The notes under the pieces were generated by a model. It saw only the letters and a list, made by a program, of their open reading frames with translations, was not told where the DNA came from and did no database searches. Shown here in pieces: positions 52,582 to 62,919 of a stretch of 64,000 bases of DNA; position 1 is the first letter of the stretch, and every line of letters starts with the position of its first letter. The stretch lies in assembly GCF_017873715.1 (NCBI RefSeq), contig NZ_JAGGKM010000002.1:372001-436000 (forward strand), read 5' to 3'. Origin of the DNA: Cytobacillus luteolus (lineage in GTDB: Bacteria > Bacillota > Bacilli > Bacillales > Bacillaceae_L). A program made the translations under genes and the position numbers.

Positions 52582-53307
52582 TTAACTTCCACCTTTTCCA
52601 CTTGTAACTGGTTCTAAATGTTTAATACGAATCACATCATCATAAGCCGGAATAGTCAGTTCACTTATTGCGTCTGAGACTGATAAAATAAGGTTATCTG
52701 AGAAGAAATCTTGAATCGAGTTTGAAACTTTCATTCGATTTGATAGCTTCTCCGCATCATCGGTTATAACTCTTATTTCTATTGGAAGAGAACGGATAGG
52801 ATACGTATCGATTTTAGTATACTGCTGTATTTCACGAATAACAGTTGTATTAATAATCCTATGGCCGTCTATTGAAATTTCTTCAGCGTTATAGGAGTTT
52901 AATTCGTTTATTAATCTTCTTAATAGTTCCGGAGAAACGTAACTCACAGGTTCACCTACGGTGTTAAATGAAGGCTCGACCGTTAATATTATACCTGGTC
53001 CAGTGACTTCAGTAAGTCCCGCTTTTTCCCGTAATTCGTCTAATGTCTCCCTAAGGATGTTTTCTTTACTATCGTCCTTTTCTGTTTCGTACTTCACAAT
53101 TTTCTCTTCATATTTATATATTTCAGATAAGAGCTCCGAATGCAGTTCTTGTTGCCTTTTTAAATCCTCCCGAAGTTCCCAGGTATCACGTGTATCTCTT
53201 ACAACCGGTTCTTTAATGGTTTGGAATTGGACGGCTAACATGACACCGACTACGACTGTAACAATAGTAAAACTAATACTCGATTTTTTGTCCAACGTTC
53301 CCACCAA
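52582..53307 (-). CDS. ylxX: DUF881 family membrane-anchored protein YlxX
   Basis: 241 residues: short cytoplasmic tail, one transmembrane segment (~10-27), a coiled-coil stretch (~45-85) and the DUF881 domain (PGIILTVEPSF; LLRRLINELNSYNAEEISIDGHRI). Similar in plan to its neighbour YlxW. The start is uncertain: TTG 53307, GTG 53304 and TTG 53295 are all possible, and none has a strong ribosome-binding site (GGTGGG before the last). Role unknown. Confidence 0.9.
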   Translation of the reverse strand: MVGTLDKKSSISFTIVTVVVGVMLAVQFQTIKEPVVRDTRDTWELREDLKRQQELHSELLSEIYKYEEKIVKYETEKDDSKENILRETLDELREKAGLTEVTGPGIILTVEPSFNTVGEPVSYVSPELLRRLINELNSYNAEEISIDGHRIINTTVIREIQQYTKIDTYPIRSLPIEIRVITDDAEKLSNRMKVSNSIQDFFSDNLILSVSDAISELTIPAYDDVIRIKHLEPVTSGKGGS

Positions 53308-53321
53308 CTTCTTTTTACATA

Positions 53322-54044
53322 TTATTCATTTGTTTGTAATAATGGCTCCATAACAATCTCTGACTTTTTTTCTACTTTAATTACAATGTTATCCTGAAGT
53401 AATTGATCAATTACACCACCATTAATATTCAAGGCAGGAATTAAAACATCAGGATTCCCTATCCCAGCAATGACGAAAGGAGCAGGATAAGGGTTACCAT
53501 CGACGGTTACTACTGGTCCATTACAGTAAATATAGGAGTCATGTGAAAGCCTTTTTCCATTAATAGATACTGCTTGTGCGCCAGAAATATATAATTCATT
53601 TATTACTTTAAATAGATGGCTCTCATGAACAATATAATTATTTACATCCTCACCAGTTGGTACATATGACGAATCTGATAGGGTAACCTGTATACCTTGT
53701 CCTTTTACCCTGACGTCTCCAACATACATACGAAGCTTTTCAACATCTTCAACAAGATTAAAATAAATTTTCTCTTGTTCGCCCTTAGCTAGTTCTTCCT
53801 CTATTTCACGGACTTTCTCTTGTTTTTCCACTAATTCCTTTTGAAGCTCACGATTTTTTTCCTCTTGTTCAATTAAATTATTTCGATATTCATATTCCTT
53901 AGTCCATTGCCGTTCAGTTGGTTTACCATTTCCGTTTGCAGCCTCTTGCTTAGTAAACTGATAAGAAAAAGAAATCATGAATCCTAATACTAGACATACA
54001 AACGAAAGAATGACATGTTTACCTCTCACTTTCACTCTCTTCAT
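53322..54044 (-). CDS. ylxW: DUF881 family membrane-anchored protein YlxW
   Basis: 240 residues from ATG 54044 (MKRVKVRGKHVI), chosen because AGAGGAAG precedes it; ATG 54059 has no ribosome-binding site. One transmembrane segment (~13-30), a long Glu/Lys-rich coiled coil (~45-95: EEKNRELQKELVEKQEKVRE) and the DUF881 domain (VKGQGIQVTLSDS; VINELYISGAQAVSINGKRL). It overlaps the end of divIB by 26 bp. Paralogue of YlxX; role unknown. Confidence 0.88.
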   Translation of the reverse strand: MKRVKVRGKHVILSFVCLVLGFMISFSYQFTKQEAANGNGKPTERQWTKEYEYRNNLIEQEEKNRELQKELVEKQEKVREIEEELAKGEQEKIYFNLVEDVEKLRMYVGDVRVKGQGIQVTLSDSSYVPTGEDVNNYIVHESHLFKVINELYISGAQAVSINGKRLSHDSYIYCNGPVVTVDGNPYPAPFVIAGIGNPDVLIPALNINGGVIDQLLQDNIVIKVEKKSEIVMEPLLQTNE

Positions 54045-54798
54045 CTTCCTCTCGTTCATAAGCTTTAAAATAAGAAACTACCTCAAGATGAATAACCCCT
54101 TTTAAACTAGGGTCAAGCTCACTTATGATCGCCGGATAGGCTGACATTTTTTCAGCAAAGTTTCGTACAGTCGCACTCACTTCATACCCATCATTCATGA
54201 ATAAAGTTATATGTAAAGGATCAGATGACTCAGGTGTATGGTGAATTTCAGATATAGAATTTGCAATACTAGGGTTTAGCTTGGTTAGTTCCTTAGCCAT
54301 GTCCTGAATATCATCATTGTTTAACCAATTAATTAAAATGGGTGCATCAGAGGGAATTGTTGCTTCGGTTAGCGAATGAAGGACTTGTCCATTTTCTAAT
54401 ATAGGATAATATTGCTCCTCATTAGAAATATAGGCAACCCTTTTATATTCACTCACTTTTATAAGGACTTTATTTGGTAGCTTTTTCTCGACACTCACTG
54501 ATTTAATCTCGGGATGGGTTTCAATTTGTTTACTTGTATTTTCTATATTAATTCTAAAGAAGCTTGTCTCTTTGGAAAGCTCACTTAACTTAATAATCTC
54601 CGTTTCTGAAACATTATAATATCCAGATATAAAGATTTTGGACACTTTGCTTAACGGAGATTGAATGTAAACGACACACATAACGAGCAGAAAGAAGATA
54701 GAAATGTACCATATTAGTCTTTTATTTGCTTTTTGTTTTCTCTTCTGTTTAAGTTTTGGGATCCTGTCTTCGATTGTTACAACTTTCCCTTTGGACAT
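54019..54798 (-). CDS. divIB: Cell-division protein DivIB (FtsQ)
   Basis: Divisome protein that works with DivIC and FtsL. 259 residues: cytoplasmic basic tail, one transmembrane segment (~28-48), POTRA domain (VSKIFISGYYNVSETEIIKLS), beta domain (VSEYKRVAYISNEEQYYPI) and a short acidic C-terminal tail. Located between murB and ylxW as in B. subtilis. Confidence 0.95.
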   Translation of the reverse strand: MSKGKVVTIEDRIPKLKQKRKQKANKRLIWYISIFFLLVMCVVYIQSPLSKVSKIFISGYYNVSETEIIKLSELSKETSFFRINIENTSKQIETHPEIKSVSVEKKLPNKVLIKVSEYKRVAYISNEEQYYPILENGQVLHSLTEATIPSDAPILINWLNNDDIQDMAKELTKLNPSIANSISEIHHTPESSDPLHITLFMNDGYEVSATVRNFAEKMSAYPAIISELDPSLKGVIHLEVVSYFKAYEREEDEESESER

Positions 54799-54859
54799 TT
54801 AACTTCACCCCACACTAAATTACAATATTCGAATAGAGAAAACGAGGAAAAAGTGAAAC

Positions 54860-54882
54860 AAACGGCACCTAAAATGCCGTTT
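54860..54882 (-). terminator. Hairpin between murB and divIB
   Basis: Minus-strand stem AAACGGCA/TGCCGTTT with a 7-nt loop, followed by an interrupted T-rich stretch. Possibly a partial terminator. Confidence 0.5.
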
Positions 54883-54946
54883 AACTTAAAAAAGCTCAAT
54901 AATGAATAGTATATCATAAATGTAATTAATTAGGACATCCTATTAT

Positions 54947-55855
54947 TTATTTTCTTCCTATAATTTCAACCTCTGTCTCCATTTTCACATCATGTTTTTC
55001 CTTAATGGTTTCTTTCACATGCTGTATTAAATCCAAAACGTCTTGTGCTTTCGCATTACCTGTATTTACAATGAAATTTGCATGCATATCCGAAATTTGC
55101 GCTCCGCCAATACTATGCCCTTTTAGGCCTGAATCCTCTATTAATTTTCCTGCGTAGTTTGGCAATGGATTTCGAAATATACTACCTGCACACGGGAAAT
55201 TCCATGGTTGCGTTTCCTTTCGGTAATCCTTATTTTTCTTCATTTGATTAACAATTGCTTCACGGTCACCATTTTCTAATCTAAATACGGCTTCAATACA
55301 AATACCTGGTCGTTGCTTCTGTAGTATAGATGTACGGTATGAGAAAGTAAGCTCTTCATTTGTCAACCACTCCATCGTACCATCTGCAAATAAAATATGC
55401 GCTTTCACTAGAATTTTAGAGATATCTGAACCATGTGCCCCAGCATTCATATAGACCGCTCCTCCAACAGAACCAGGGATACCACTCGCAAATTCTAAGC
55501 CTGATAATCCTTTTTTGCTTATCATAGTTGATAATCTAACAACTGAAAAACCAGCACCAACAGTAACCGTTTCGCCCTCAATAGAAAGATGGTCAAGTCC
55601 ATCTCCCAACTTTATTACAGCTCCTTCAATTCCTTTGTCAGAAACTAATAAATTTGACCCTCTCCCTATAGCTATCCATTTTATTTTATGCCTTTTGATA
55701 ATTTCGATTGTGTTTTTTATACCTTGTATATCCTGTGGTTCTATAAAGATATCTGCCGGACCACCAATTTTCATTGTAGTGTGATTAGCTAATGGTTCAT
55801 CTATCAACACTTTTCCGACATTTGCACTTATTAATTCTTGAACAATCGCTTCCAC
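54947..55855 (-). CDS. murB: UDP-N-acetylenolpyruvoylglucosamine reductase
   Basis: FAD enzyme that makes UDP-MurNAc, 302 residues, type II MurB (no extra loop). FAD-binding [36 protein letters not shown], catalytic-serine region [13 protein letters not shown], and [13 protein letters not shown]. About 120 bp after murG. Confidence 0.97.
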   Translation of the reverse strand: MEAIVQELISANVGKVLIDEPLANHTTMKIGGPADIFIEPQDIQGIKNTIEIIKRHKIKWIAIGRGSNLLVSDKGIEGAVIKLGDGLDHLSIEGETVTVGAGFSVVRLSTMISKKGLSGLEFASGIPGSVGGAVYMNAGAHGSDISKILVKAHILFADGTMEWLTNEELTFSYRTSILQKQRPGICIEAVFRLENGDREAIVNQMKKNKDYRKETQPWNFPCAGSIFRNPLPNYAGKLIEDSGLKGHSIGGAQISDMHANFIVNTGNAKAQDVLDLIQHVKETIKEKHDVKMETEVEIIGRK

Positions 55856-55976
55856 GATAGGTCTCCCCCTTTAGTAAAAACTTTAGTACTAAATACTGTG
55901 TTTGTATTTAAAGCAAACAAAGAAATTAGTAATAAGCTTTTTTATTAGTTTATGCAGGATGTTTACCTAAAGGTAC

Positions 55977-57074
55977 TTAACTACTTTTTATAAGATGCTT
56001 AGTTTCAGCATATAGTCTTTGCGCCGCATCTCTAATACCCAATTCTTTAGACGCTATCTTCATTCTTTCCAATAATTGATGATCTAAAAGGATAGAATCT
56101 ATATCAGATAATAGTATAGAGCCACTCATATCTGCCTCTAACCTTAAGATTGCTGCACCATTATCACTTAGTGCTCGTGCGTTCTTTTCTTGATGATTAT
56201 TGGTAACATATGGGCTAGGAATAAGAATGCTTGGTAGACCTAATGCAGTTATTTCAGCCAGCGTAGTAGCACCCGCTCTTGCAACTATTAAATCTACACC
56301 TGCTAAAACCTCTGGCATATTATGAATAAACGGTTTAATCACAACATTATTAGGGCTTCCAACTTCCTTTACACGCTGTAACACTTTATCATAGTGTATT
56401 TCACCAGTTACATATACAACTTGATAATCCTTCTTACCAATCTCCGGCAACACCTCTAAAAACGCGTCATTAATCGGCCTTGCACCTCTGCTACCACCTA
56501 CAATTAATACAGAGCGTTTATCATGACTTAAGTCAACAGATTCTCTTCCTTTAAATCCATCTCTTCCAACAACCTCAGATGCTCTTGGATTACCAGTCAA
56601 AACAACCTTCGGGCCATGAAAATAACTCCTAGCTTCTTCAAAGCAGATGGCTACCGTATCTACATAGCGTGAGAGAAACTTATTTGTTAAGCCAGGTACG
56701 CTGTTTTGTTCATGTATAATTGTTGGAATATGTAATTTTGCAGCTGCATATACAACTGGTCCACATACGTAACCACCAGTTCCTATGACTACATCCGGTT
56801 TAAATTCTTTTAAATACTTTTTACTATCTCTTACACCCTTAACAAATCTAAAAATTGTTTTAATATTATCTAATGATAGTTTACGTTTAAAGCCTGAAAT
56901 GTCAATGGATTTAAAAGGAATATTCTCTCGTCTAACAATCTTATTTTCTAGGCCTACTTCGGTTCCAATATATAAAAATTCTACTGTAGAATCTATATTT
57001 TTAATTTCATTGATAAGTGCTATTGCCGGATAAATATGTCCGCCGGTTCCTCCGCCACTAATTGCTATTCTCAT
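55977..57074 (-). CDS. murG: UDP-GlcNAc:undecaprenyl-PP-MurNAc-pentapeptide transferase
   Basis: GT-B glycosyltransferase that makes lipid II from lipid I on the inner membrane face. 365 residues. N-terminal glycine motif [13 protein letters not shown], acceptor region [14 protein letters not shown], second G-loop [11 protein letters not shown], and the donor motif [11 protein letters not shown] with [13 protein letters not shown]. Confidence 0.97.
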   Translation of the reverse strand: MRIAISGGGTGGHIYPAIALINEIKNIDSTVEFLYIGTEVGLENKIVRRENIPFKSIDISGFKRKLSLDNIKTIFRFVKGVRDSKKYLKEFKPDVVIGTGGYVCGPVVYAAAKLHIPTIIHEQNSVPGLTNKFLSRYVDTVAICFEEARSYFHGPKVVLTGNPRASEVVGRDGFKGRESVDLSHDKRSVLIVGGSRGARPINDAFLEVLPEIGKKDYQVVYVTGEIHYDKVLQRVKEVGSPNNVVIKPFIHNMPEVLAGVDLIVARAGATTLAEITALGLPSILIPSPYVTNNHQEKNARALSDNGAAILRLEADMSGSILLSDIDSILLDHQLLERMKIASKELGIRDAAQRLYAETKHLIKSS

Positions 57075-57142
57075 TGATGTAATTTACCTCCTAGATCGAG
57101 CTTATAAGCGCTAAGCTCTATATAACATTTGTAAAAATAGAT

Positions 57143-57168
57143 AAACCCTGTTATAAAGAACAGGGTTT
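57143..57168 (-). terminator. Hairpin between spoVE and murG
   Basis: Minus-strand perfect 10-bp stem AAACCCTGTT/AACAGGGTTT with a 6-nt loop, followed by ATCTATTTTT. Possible partial terminator, or an mRNA-stability element for spoVE. Confidence 0.55.
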
Positions 57169-57221
57169 ACACTAGCATTTCTATTATAGCATCGGTCAAG
57201 TTGTCTATAAAAGCATTTTAA

Positions 57222-58322
57222 TTAATACCTTGCGTACCGGCTTATATTAAGTAATACACCTACAGCCATAAGCATTAGTGTTAAAGACGATCCACCATAA
57301 CTTAAGAAAGGTAATGTTATACCAGTAACAGGCATTAACCCCGTGACTACTCCGATATTAATGATTACTTGGATGGCAATCATTCCAATAATTCCAATCC
57401 CTAAGAAGCTACCATATAAGTCAGGTGCACCTAATGCGATTCGAACCCCTCTCCATAAAAGAAGGCTGAATAACAGGATGACAAAAGAACCACCGATAAA
57501 ACCAAGTTCCTCTGCAAGAATCGCAAAGATAAAATCCGTTTGTGGTTCAGGTAAGTAAAAGAACTTTTGCCTACTCTGACCTAGCCCTAATCCAAATAAC
57601 CCACCCGGCCCGATAGCATAAAGTGACTGGATTATTTGAAAGCCACTTCCTAAAGGATCTTCCCAAGGGTTTAAAAAGGATGTAATACGTTTAATTCTGT
57701 ATGGAGCAGAAAGGATGAGCGCTACAAATCCCGCAACCCCTAGTAAGCCTAAGCCTACAAAATGACTAATTCTTGCCCCTGCCACATAAATCATAACGAT
57801 ACAGGTACCTACCATAACAGTTCCTGTTCCTAAATCAGGCTGAAGCATAATCATTCCAAATGCTAAAAATACAAGTGAAAGTGACGGAACTAATCCCTGC
57901 TTAAATGAAGTAATCTTTTTTTGATTTTCCGATAAGTACTTGGCTAAAAAAGCAATCATAGCTAACTTCATAAATTCCGATGGTTGAACGGAAAATGCTC
58001 CAACGCCAATCCAACTCCGTGAACCATTTCTCTCCATTCCAATTCCCGGAATCAATACAGCTACTAATAGTACAAAACAAATAATAACGATTACCTTGGC
58101 CCACGTTCTCCATGTCCAATAATCTATATTCATAATAAAAAACATCGCTACAACACCAACACCAGCAAACAACAGTTGCCTTTTTGCAAAAAAGAAGGAA
58201 TCATCAAATTTATAGGTCGCCCAAATTGCACTAGCACTATAAACCATGATTAAACCGACAGCTAGTAGGGATAATGTTATAACTATTAATATTATGTCAG
58301 GCGTGGATTTTTTGGTCGACAA
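57222..58322 (-). CDS. spoVE: SEDS-family peptidoglycan polymerase SpoVE
   Basis: FtsW/RodA-type glycosyltransferase that builds spore cortex together with SpoVD. 366 residues from TTG 58322 (STKKSTPDIILIVI), preceded by GGGGTG; this gives the same length as B. subtilis SpoVE. A GTG at 58331 is the alternative but lacks a ribosome-binding site. Ten transmembrane segments; key motifs MVYSASAIWA, GSRSWIGVGAFSVQPSEFMKL, LQPDLGTGTVM, QPSE/PEPQTDFIFA and LPFLSYGGSSL. Position between murD and murG identifies it as SpoVE. Confidence 0.95.
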   Translation of the reverse strand: MSTKKSTPDIILIVITLSLLAVGLIMVYSASAIWATYKFDDSFFFAKRQLLFAGVGVVAMFFIMNIDYWTWRTWAKVIVIICFVLLVAVLIPGIGMERNGSRSWIGVGAFSVQPSEFMKLAMIAFLAKYLSENQKKITSFKQGLVPSLSLVFLAFGMIMLQPDLGTGTVMVGTCIVMIYVAGARISHFVGLGLLGVAGFVALILSAPYRIKRITSFLNPWEDPLGSGFQIIQSLYAIGPGGLFGLGLGQSRQKFFYLPEPQTDFIFAILAEELGFIGGSFVILLFSLLLWRGVRIALGAPDLYGSFLGIGIIGMIAIQVIINIGVVTGLMPVTGITLPFLSYGGSSLTLMLMAVGVLLNISRYARY

Positions 58323-58420
58323 CGTAAACACCCCAAGATCTTAGATTAAGGGCTTGCATTACGGTGAAAAAATAGAAAATATCTATTTAGACCACTGCAT
58401 TTTTACTCTTAGACGAGCCC

Positions 58421-59773
58421 TCATTTAAGCTTATGCACGGCATGAATAAAAATGTCTCCTCTTTCTTCAAAAGTTTTATATTGATCCCAACTTGCACACG
58501 CTGGAGATAGTAAAATAACATCTCCTTCGCTTGAATGATCATATGCCACTTTTACCGCATGTTCCACATTATCGACATATTTTATTGAATCTATTCCAGC
58601 TAACCTTCCTGCTCTTTCAAGTTTAGGAGCAGTTTGACCAAAAATAATTAATGATTTAACAGACTTTAACTCTGGTATTAAATCATCGAATTCATTCCCA
58701 CGATCTAGGCCGCCAGCTAATAAAATGATAGATTGATTAAAAGCAGTTATTGCTTTTTGTGTAGCTAAAATATTTGTGGCCTTTGAGTCATTATAAAATT
58801 TGCGGCCATTGATTGTATCAACGAATTGTAAGCGGTGTTTCACACCTGTGAAAATCGTTAAGACCTGCCTTATGGCATTGTTTGATACTCCGATTAATTT
58901 AGCAGCTGATATGGCCGCCATTATATTTTCAAGGTTATGCTTTCCAGGTAATGCAATATCATCAATCAGAATTACAGGTTCTTGATTGTAGTAAATAAAG
59001 TTGTCTTTCACGTACACTCCTTCTTCAAGAATACGTTTAGTTGAAAACAGAACCCTTTTAGCCTTACTTTTATTTCCTAAATTCATCACTTCTAAATCAT
59101 CAGCATTAATGACGCTATAGTCAGTCTCTTCTTGATTAACAAGTAGTTGACCTTTTGCATTAACATAATTTTCTTTCGTTCCATGATAATCAAGATGAGC
59201 ATCAAAAATGTTTAACACAATCCCTATTTTCGGTCTGAATTTCTCGATTCCCATTAATTGAAAGGAAGACAATTCGGTAACAATGATATTATTTTTTGTT
59301 GCCTCTTTTGCAACCTCACAAGCCACCGTTCCTATGTTACCAGCTATAAGAGGGTTACGATTGCCTTTTTCCAAGAATTCATAGAGTAGGGTTGTGGTAG
59401 TCGTTTTACCATTCGAACCTGTTATACCTATAAAGTCTGCCTCACTGATTTGAAAAGCAAGCTCAATTTCAGTAATGATTGGAATATCTCGCTCAATTGC
59501 TCTAACCAAAAGTGGGTTCGTATAGGGAATTCCGGGATTTTTAACAATAACGTCAAAATGATCATCCAAAATTTCAATTGGATGACCTCCACAAACGACT
59601 TTTATACCAATTTGTTGCAATGCTTTTGCAGCTTCGTTCTCTTCGATTGGCTTTTGGTCATTAACTGTAACATTTGCACCCAACTCATGTAGTAAGTTTG
59701 CAGCTGCGGAACCACTTTTAGCCAACCCAAGAACTAGTACATTCTTCTGAAGATATTTTTCTGTATTTTTCAA
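58421..59773 (-). CDS. murD: UDP-N-acetylmuramoyl-L-alanine:D-glutamate ligase
   Basis: Adds D-Glu to UDP-MurNAc-L-Ala, 450 residues. N-terminal Rossmann domain ([17 protein letters not shown]), ATP loop [26 protein letters not shown], and C-terminal domain with [18 protein letters not shown] and [12 protein letters not shown]. Abuts mraY with no gap. Confidence 0.97.
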   Translation of the reverse strand: MKNTEKYLQKNVLVLGLAKSGSAAANLLHELGANVTVNDQKPIEENEAAKALQQIGIKVVCGGHPIEILDDHFDVIVKNPGIPYTNPLLVRAIERDIPIITEIELAFQISEADFIGITGSNGKTTTTTLLYEFLEKGNRNPLIAGNIGTVACEVAKEATKNNIIVTELSSFQLMGIEKFRPKIGIVLNIFDAHLDYHGTKENYVNAKGQLLVNQEETDYSVINADDLEVMNLGNKSKAKRVLFSTKRILEEGVYVKDNFIYYNQEPVILIDDIALPGKHNLENIMAAISAAKLIGVSNNAIRQVLTIFTGVKHRLQFVDTINGRKFYNDSKATNILATQKAITAFNQSIILLAGGLDRGNEFDDLIPELKSVKSLIIFGQTAPKLERAGRLAGIDSIKYVDNVEHAVKVAYDHSSEGDVILLSPACASWDQYKTFEERGDIFIHAVHKLK

Positions 59774-60748
59774 TTAAATCCACACCTCTATATAGATTGC
59801 TAGCATTGCAAATAATAAACCAACTGTCCAAAACGTGACTACTACACGCCACTCAGACCATCCTACGAGCTCATAATGATGGTGTAAAGGACTCATTTTA
59901 AAGATTCTCTTTCCTGTTGTTTTAAAGGAAATAACCTGAAGGATAACGGAGAGAGTTTCTAAAACAAATACTCCACCTACAATAATTAATAATATCTCCA
60001 ATTTAGTTAGAATAGCAATTGTTGCAATCGCTCCACCTAACGCAAGAGAGCCTGTATCTCCCATAAATACCTTTGCGGGGTGTGCATTAAATACTAAGAA
60101 CCCAAGCACCGCTCCTACTATAGCTACTGAAAATATAGCAATTTCAAACTCTGATTGATTCCAAGCTAGCACAGCAAAAGCACCAAAGGCAATGGCAGCA
60201 GTACCTGATACCAATCCATCCAAGCCATCTGTTAAATTAACTGCATTCGAAAAGCCAACAAGCCAAAAAATAATAAAAAATACATAAGTCCAGCCTAAGT
60301 CAAAACCAAAATTTAAACCCGGTATTTCAACCACCGTAGAAAAACCATTCTTATTAGCTATAAAATAAAAAATAATAGCAATGATTATTTGACCAGCAAG
60401 CTTTTGTTTTGAAGTAAGTCCTAAATTTCGTTTCATCACAACTTTTATAAAATCATCAAGAAACCCAAGAAGACCATAGCCAAGTGTTACAAATAGCAAT
60501 AAGAAAGTCGTTACTGTAGGTTCGGAAAATTTACCTGTCATAACAAGTGTTGTAACAACAATGGATAATAATATGACGATGCCACCCATTGTCGGTGTCC
60601 CTGATTTCTTTTGATGTGACTTAGGCCCTTCCTCTCTTATGCTTTGTCCAAATTTTAATCTACGTAAGAAGGGAATAAAGAGAGGGGATAGTAGGACACA
60701 AATTAGAAACCCCATTATAATTGTAAACAAGATCACTTGTTCAAGCAT
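59774..60748 (-). CDS. mraY: Phospho-MurNAc-pentapeptide transferase
   Basis: Makes lipid I from UDP-MurNAc-pentapeptide and undecaprenyl phosphate. 324 residues, about ten transmembrane helices. Conserved aspartates in [10 protein letters not shown] and NLTDGLDGL, and the PMGGIVIL and [14 protein letters not shown] motifs. A strong ribosome-binding site GGAAGGAGGGAG lies inside the end of the upstream gene, which it overlaps by 8 bp. Confidence 0.97.
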   Translation of the reverse strand: MLEQVILFTIIMGFLICVLLSPLFIPFLRRLKFGQSIREEGPKSHQKKSGTPTMGGIVILLSIVVTTLVMTGKFSEPTVTTFLLLFVTLGYGLLGFLDDFIKVVMKRNLGLTSKQKLAGQIIIAIIFYFIANKNGFSTVVEIPGLNFGFDLGWTYVFFIIFWLVGFSNAVNLTDGLDGLVSGTAAIAFGAFAVLAWNQSEFEIAIFSVAIVGAVLGFLVFNAHPAKVFMGDTGSLALGGAIATIAILTKLEILLIIVGGVFVLETLSVILQVISFKTTGKRIFKMSPLHHHYELVGWSEWRVVVTFWTVGLLFAMLAIYIEVWI

Positions 60749-61214
60749 GATTACTCCCTCCTTCCTGAGTTTTGAACTTTAAACTTTCAATTCTATTGGA
60801 TAATTTTTTCAATCTATGTGTTACAGGACTATCATATGTGAAATTTCCTTCATTATGATTATCTGTTTTAGATAGTCTAAATTCTGTTTGTAACGTAGGT
60901 ATATTTTCTTCGTAAAAATCTACTAGTTTTTCAAGAGCTTCAAATGTATCATCTACCATAAATGTTGGAAAATGATTCGGTACAAACGTGGGTATTGGTT
61001 GGTCGTTTGGCCAGATAGCCGCTATCGCACCACCATTTATAGCTTCTAATAAGTAATCGCTATATTCTTTGTCCGTTGAATCAATTATTGGGAAGTAAAG
61101 CCCTTTTGAAACAAACTCTTCAGAACTTATATACACTGTAAGAAAGGGAAGCGCATCCTCCTGTATTCCCTTGGTTGAGGGAAATAACTCTTTTACATGT
61201 TTGTAAAGTAACAT
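60741..61214 (-). CDS. Stand-alone Mur-ligase (MurF-like) N-terminal domain protein
   Basis: 157 residues, not a full enzyme. Residues ~25-120 read like the UDP-substrate-binding N-domain of MurF/Mur[17 protein letters not shown] aligns with the usual DSR..GxLFv segment, [15 protein letters not shown] with the EAixxGAxAvl segment, and [20 protein letters not shown] with the VxDTxxAL segment. The central ATPase (GxxGTNGKT) and C-terminal domains are absent; instead there is a ~45-residue polar tail. Its ATG overlaps the murE stop (TAATG) and its end overlaps mraY by 8 bp, so it is a coupled, probably expressed gene, in the place murF has in many other bacteria. Catalysis is unlikely; a binding or regulatory role is possible. 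The homology is my reading by eye. Confidence 0.75.
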   Translation of the reverse strand: MLLYKHVKELFPSTKGIQEDALPFLTVYISSEEFVSKGLYFPIIDSTDKEYSDYLLEAINGGAIAAIWPNDQPIPTFVPNHFPTFMVDDTFEALEKLVDFYEENIPTLQTEFRLSKTDNHNEGNFTYDSPVTHRLKKLSNRIESLKFKTQEGGSNHA

Positions 61215-62680
61215 TAATTTCTACGCTCCTTTATAGCCTTTGAAGCAACAAGTCGATCATCAAAATCTAGTGTGTTATCTCCAATAATTTGATAGGTTTC
61301 ATGACCTTTTCCAGCGATTACAATTACATCTTCATTCCGAGCATCATTTACAGCAAATTTGATTGCTTCTTCTCGATCTACAATCGTTTTAAAATTGCCT
61401 TCTGCACCAGCTTCCATTTCAAGCAGGATTTGTTGTGGATCTTCAGACCTAGGGTTATCTGATGTAAAAATAGAACAATCTGCATACTTCGTGGCAATGG
61501 AAGCCATTAAGGGGCGTTTTGTTTTATCACGGTCTCCTCCACAACCTACCACTACTGTTACTTTTCCGTTTGCAAACTGTTTTACAGTTGTTAGGACATT
61601 TTCAAGGCTATCTGGTGTATGTGCATAGTCAACAATGACTGTATATCCTTGGCCTTCGTGGACCAATTCAAAGCGCCCAGGTATTCCCTCTAAATCTTCA
61701 ACTGATTTAATAATCGTTTCTAACGGAACACCAGAGTATAAACATGTCGCAACCGAAGCTAAAATATTATAAACACTAAATTTACCTACTAGTTTCGTTT
61801 TCACTGTCTTTAGCCCAAATGGTGTAACCAATGTAAAGGCAGTACCTGACGAAGTCATTGAAATATCCTTTGCCATAATGTCACTATTGTTGTCAATGCC
61901 ATATGTAATAACAGTTGCAGCAGTGCTTTTTTGGTACTCCCGTGAAGATATGTCGTCACTATTTAATATAGCAAACTTGGGTTTACGATGGTTAAACGAA
62001 TTTCCTAATCCGGAAAACAATAAACCCTTTGCTCTTCTATAGTCATCCATTGATTTATGAAAATCTAAGTGGTCCTGTGTTAAGTTTGTAAACACAGCAA
62101 TATTAAATTCACACCCATGAACTCGTCCAATATCTAGAGCGTGTGAGGACACCTCCATAACAGCTGTATCTACCTTTTCGCTAACCATAGTTGCGAACGT
62201 TTTCTGCAATGTTAATGATTCAGGAGTTGTATTTTTAGTCTCATATACTTTTTCCCCAATTTTCATGTACATCGTACCAATCATGCCTGTACGAAGCCCA
62301 TGGTCTCTCATAACCTTTTCAATAATATGGGTAGTTGACGTTTTACCATTTGTTCCAGTAACACCTATTAAATGAAGTTTTTGAGTTGGTTGATTATAAA
62401 ACGCATCAGCTAATATAGCCATAGCTCTTCTCGTATCACTAACTATAACTACTGGTACGGGGATATTAAGTTCCACTTGTGATAAGATCGCGACAGCGCC
62501 CTTTTCAACTGCCTGTTCCGCAAATTCATGCCCGTCAAAATGATCTCCTTTTATACATATAAACAAGGAACCGGTGGTAACTTGGCGGGAATCCATTTCT
62601 ATTGAGGTAATAGAAGGGTTATTGTTTATCCCATCAATTGTATGTGTATGTAAATGTGAAATTAACGTATTTAAATCCAT
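61214..62680 (-). CDS. murE: UDP-MurNAc-tripeptide synthetase (meso-DAP-adding)
   Basis: Adds meso-diaminopimelate to UDP-MurNAc-L-Ala-D-Glu. 488 residues from ATG 62680 ([10 protein letters not shown]), which aligns with the B. subtilis start; ATG 62689 is possible but sits only 2 nt after the AGAGG. Substrate motif [17 protein letters not shown] loop [23 protein letters not shown], and the DNPRSED motif that marks DAP rather than lysine specificity. Followed by the MurF-like gene. Confidence 0.97.
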   Translation of the reverse strand: MDLNTLISHLHTHTIDGINNNPSITSIEMDSRQVTTGSLFICIKGDHFDGHEFAEQAVEKGAVAILSQVELNIPVPVVIVSDTRRAMAILADAFYNQPTQKLHLIGVTGTNGKTSTTHIIEKVMRDHGLRTGMIGTMYMKIGEKVYETKNTTPESLTLQKTFATMVSEKVDTAVMEVSSHALDIGRVHGCEFNIAVFTNLTQDHLDFHKSMDDYRRAKGLLFSGLGNSFNHRKPKFAILNSDDISSREYQKSTAATVITYGIDNNSDIMAKDISMTSSGTAFTLVTPFGLKTVKTKLVGKFSVYNILASVATCLYSGVPLETIIKSVEDLEGIPGRFELVHEGQGYTVIVDYAHTPDSLENVLTTVKQFANGKVTVVVGCGGDRDKTKRPLMASIATKYADCSIFTSDNPRSEDPQQILLEMEAGAEGNFKTIVDREEAIKFAVNDARNEDVIVIAGKGHETYQIIGDNTLDFDDRLVASKAIKERRN

Positions 62681-62883
62681 TAAAACCATTTCCTCTCATT
62701 TTTATCACGAAGTTCTTCAGACTTAAGTTTTCATAGTACGATATTTATAAAAGCTTTGTCTAGGGGTAAAATGACTACTTTAAGTTTCTTACCCCCTAGT
62801 TATTTTAAATGATGTGCACTAGCATTGTAAATTAACTTTACTATTTATCAGTACTTTTATGATTTTTTCGTGATAGAAAAAGA

Positions 62884-62909
62884 AGCCTTAAGGAAGAATC
62901 CTCTAGGCT
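62884..62909 (-). terminator. Rho-independent terminator of spoVD
   Basis: Minus-strand stem AGCCT-AGAGGA / TTCCTTA-AGGCT with one internal mismatch, followed by TCTTTTTC; 11 bp past the spoVD stop. The rest of 62681-62883 must hold the murE promoter, which I did not place. Confidence 0.75.
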
Positions 62910-62919
62910 ATTATTTTTG

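Noticed and set aside
58323-58420. A SigE promoter for spoVE (AGATATT near 58380)
   Set aside because: No acceptable -10 at 14-15 nt spacing.
60741-61214. Annotating the small gene as MurF
   Set aside because: It lacks the ATPase and C-terminal domains, so it cannot be the pentapeptide ligase.
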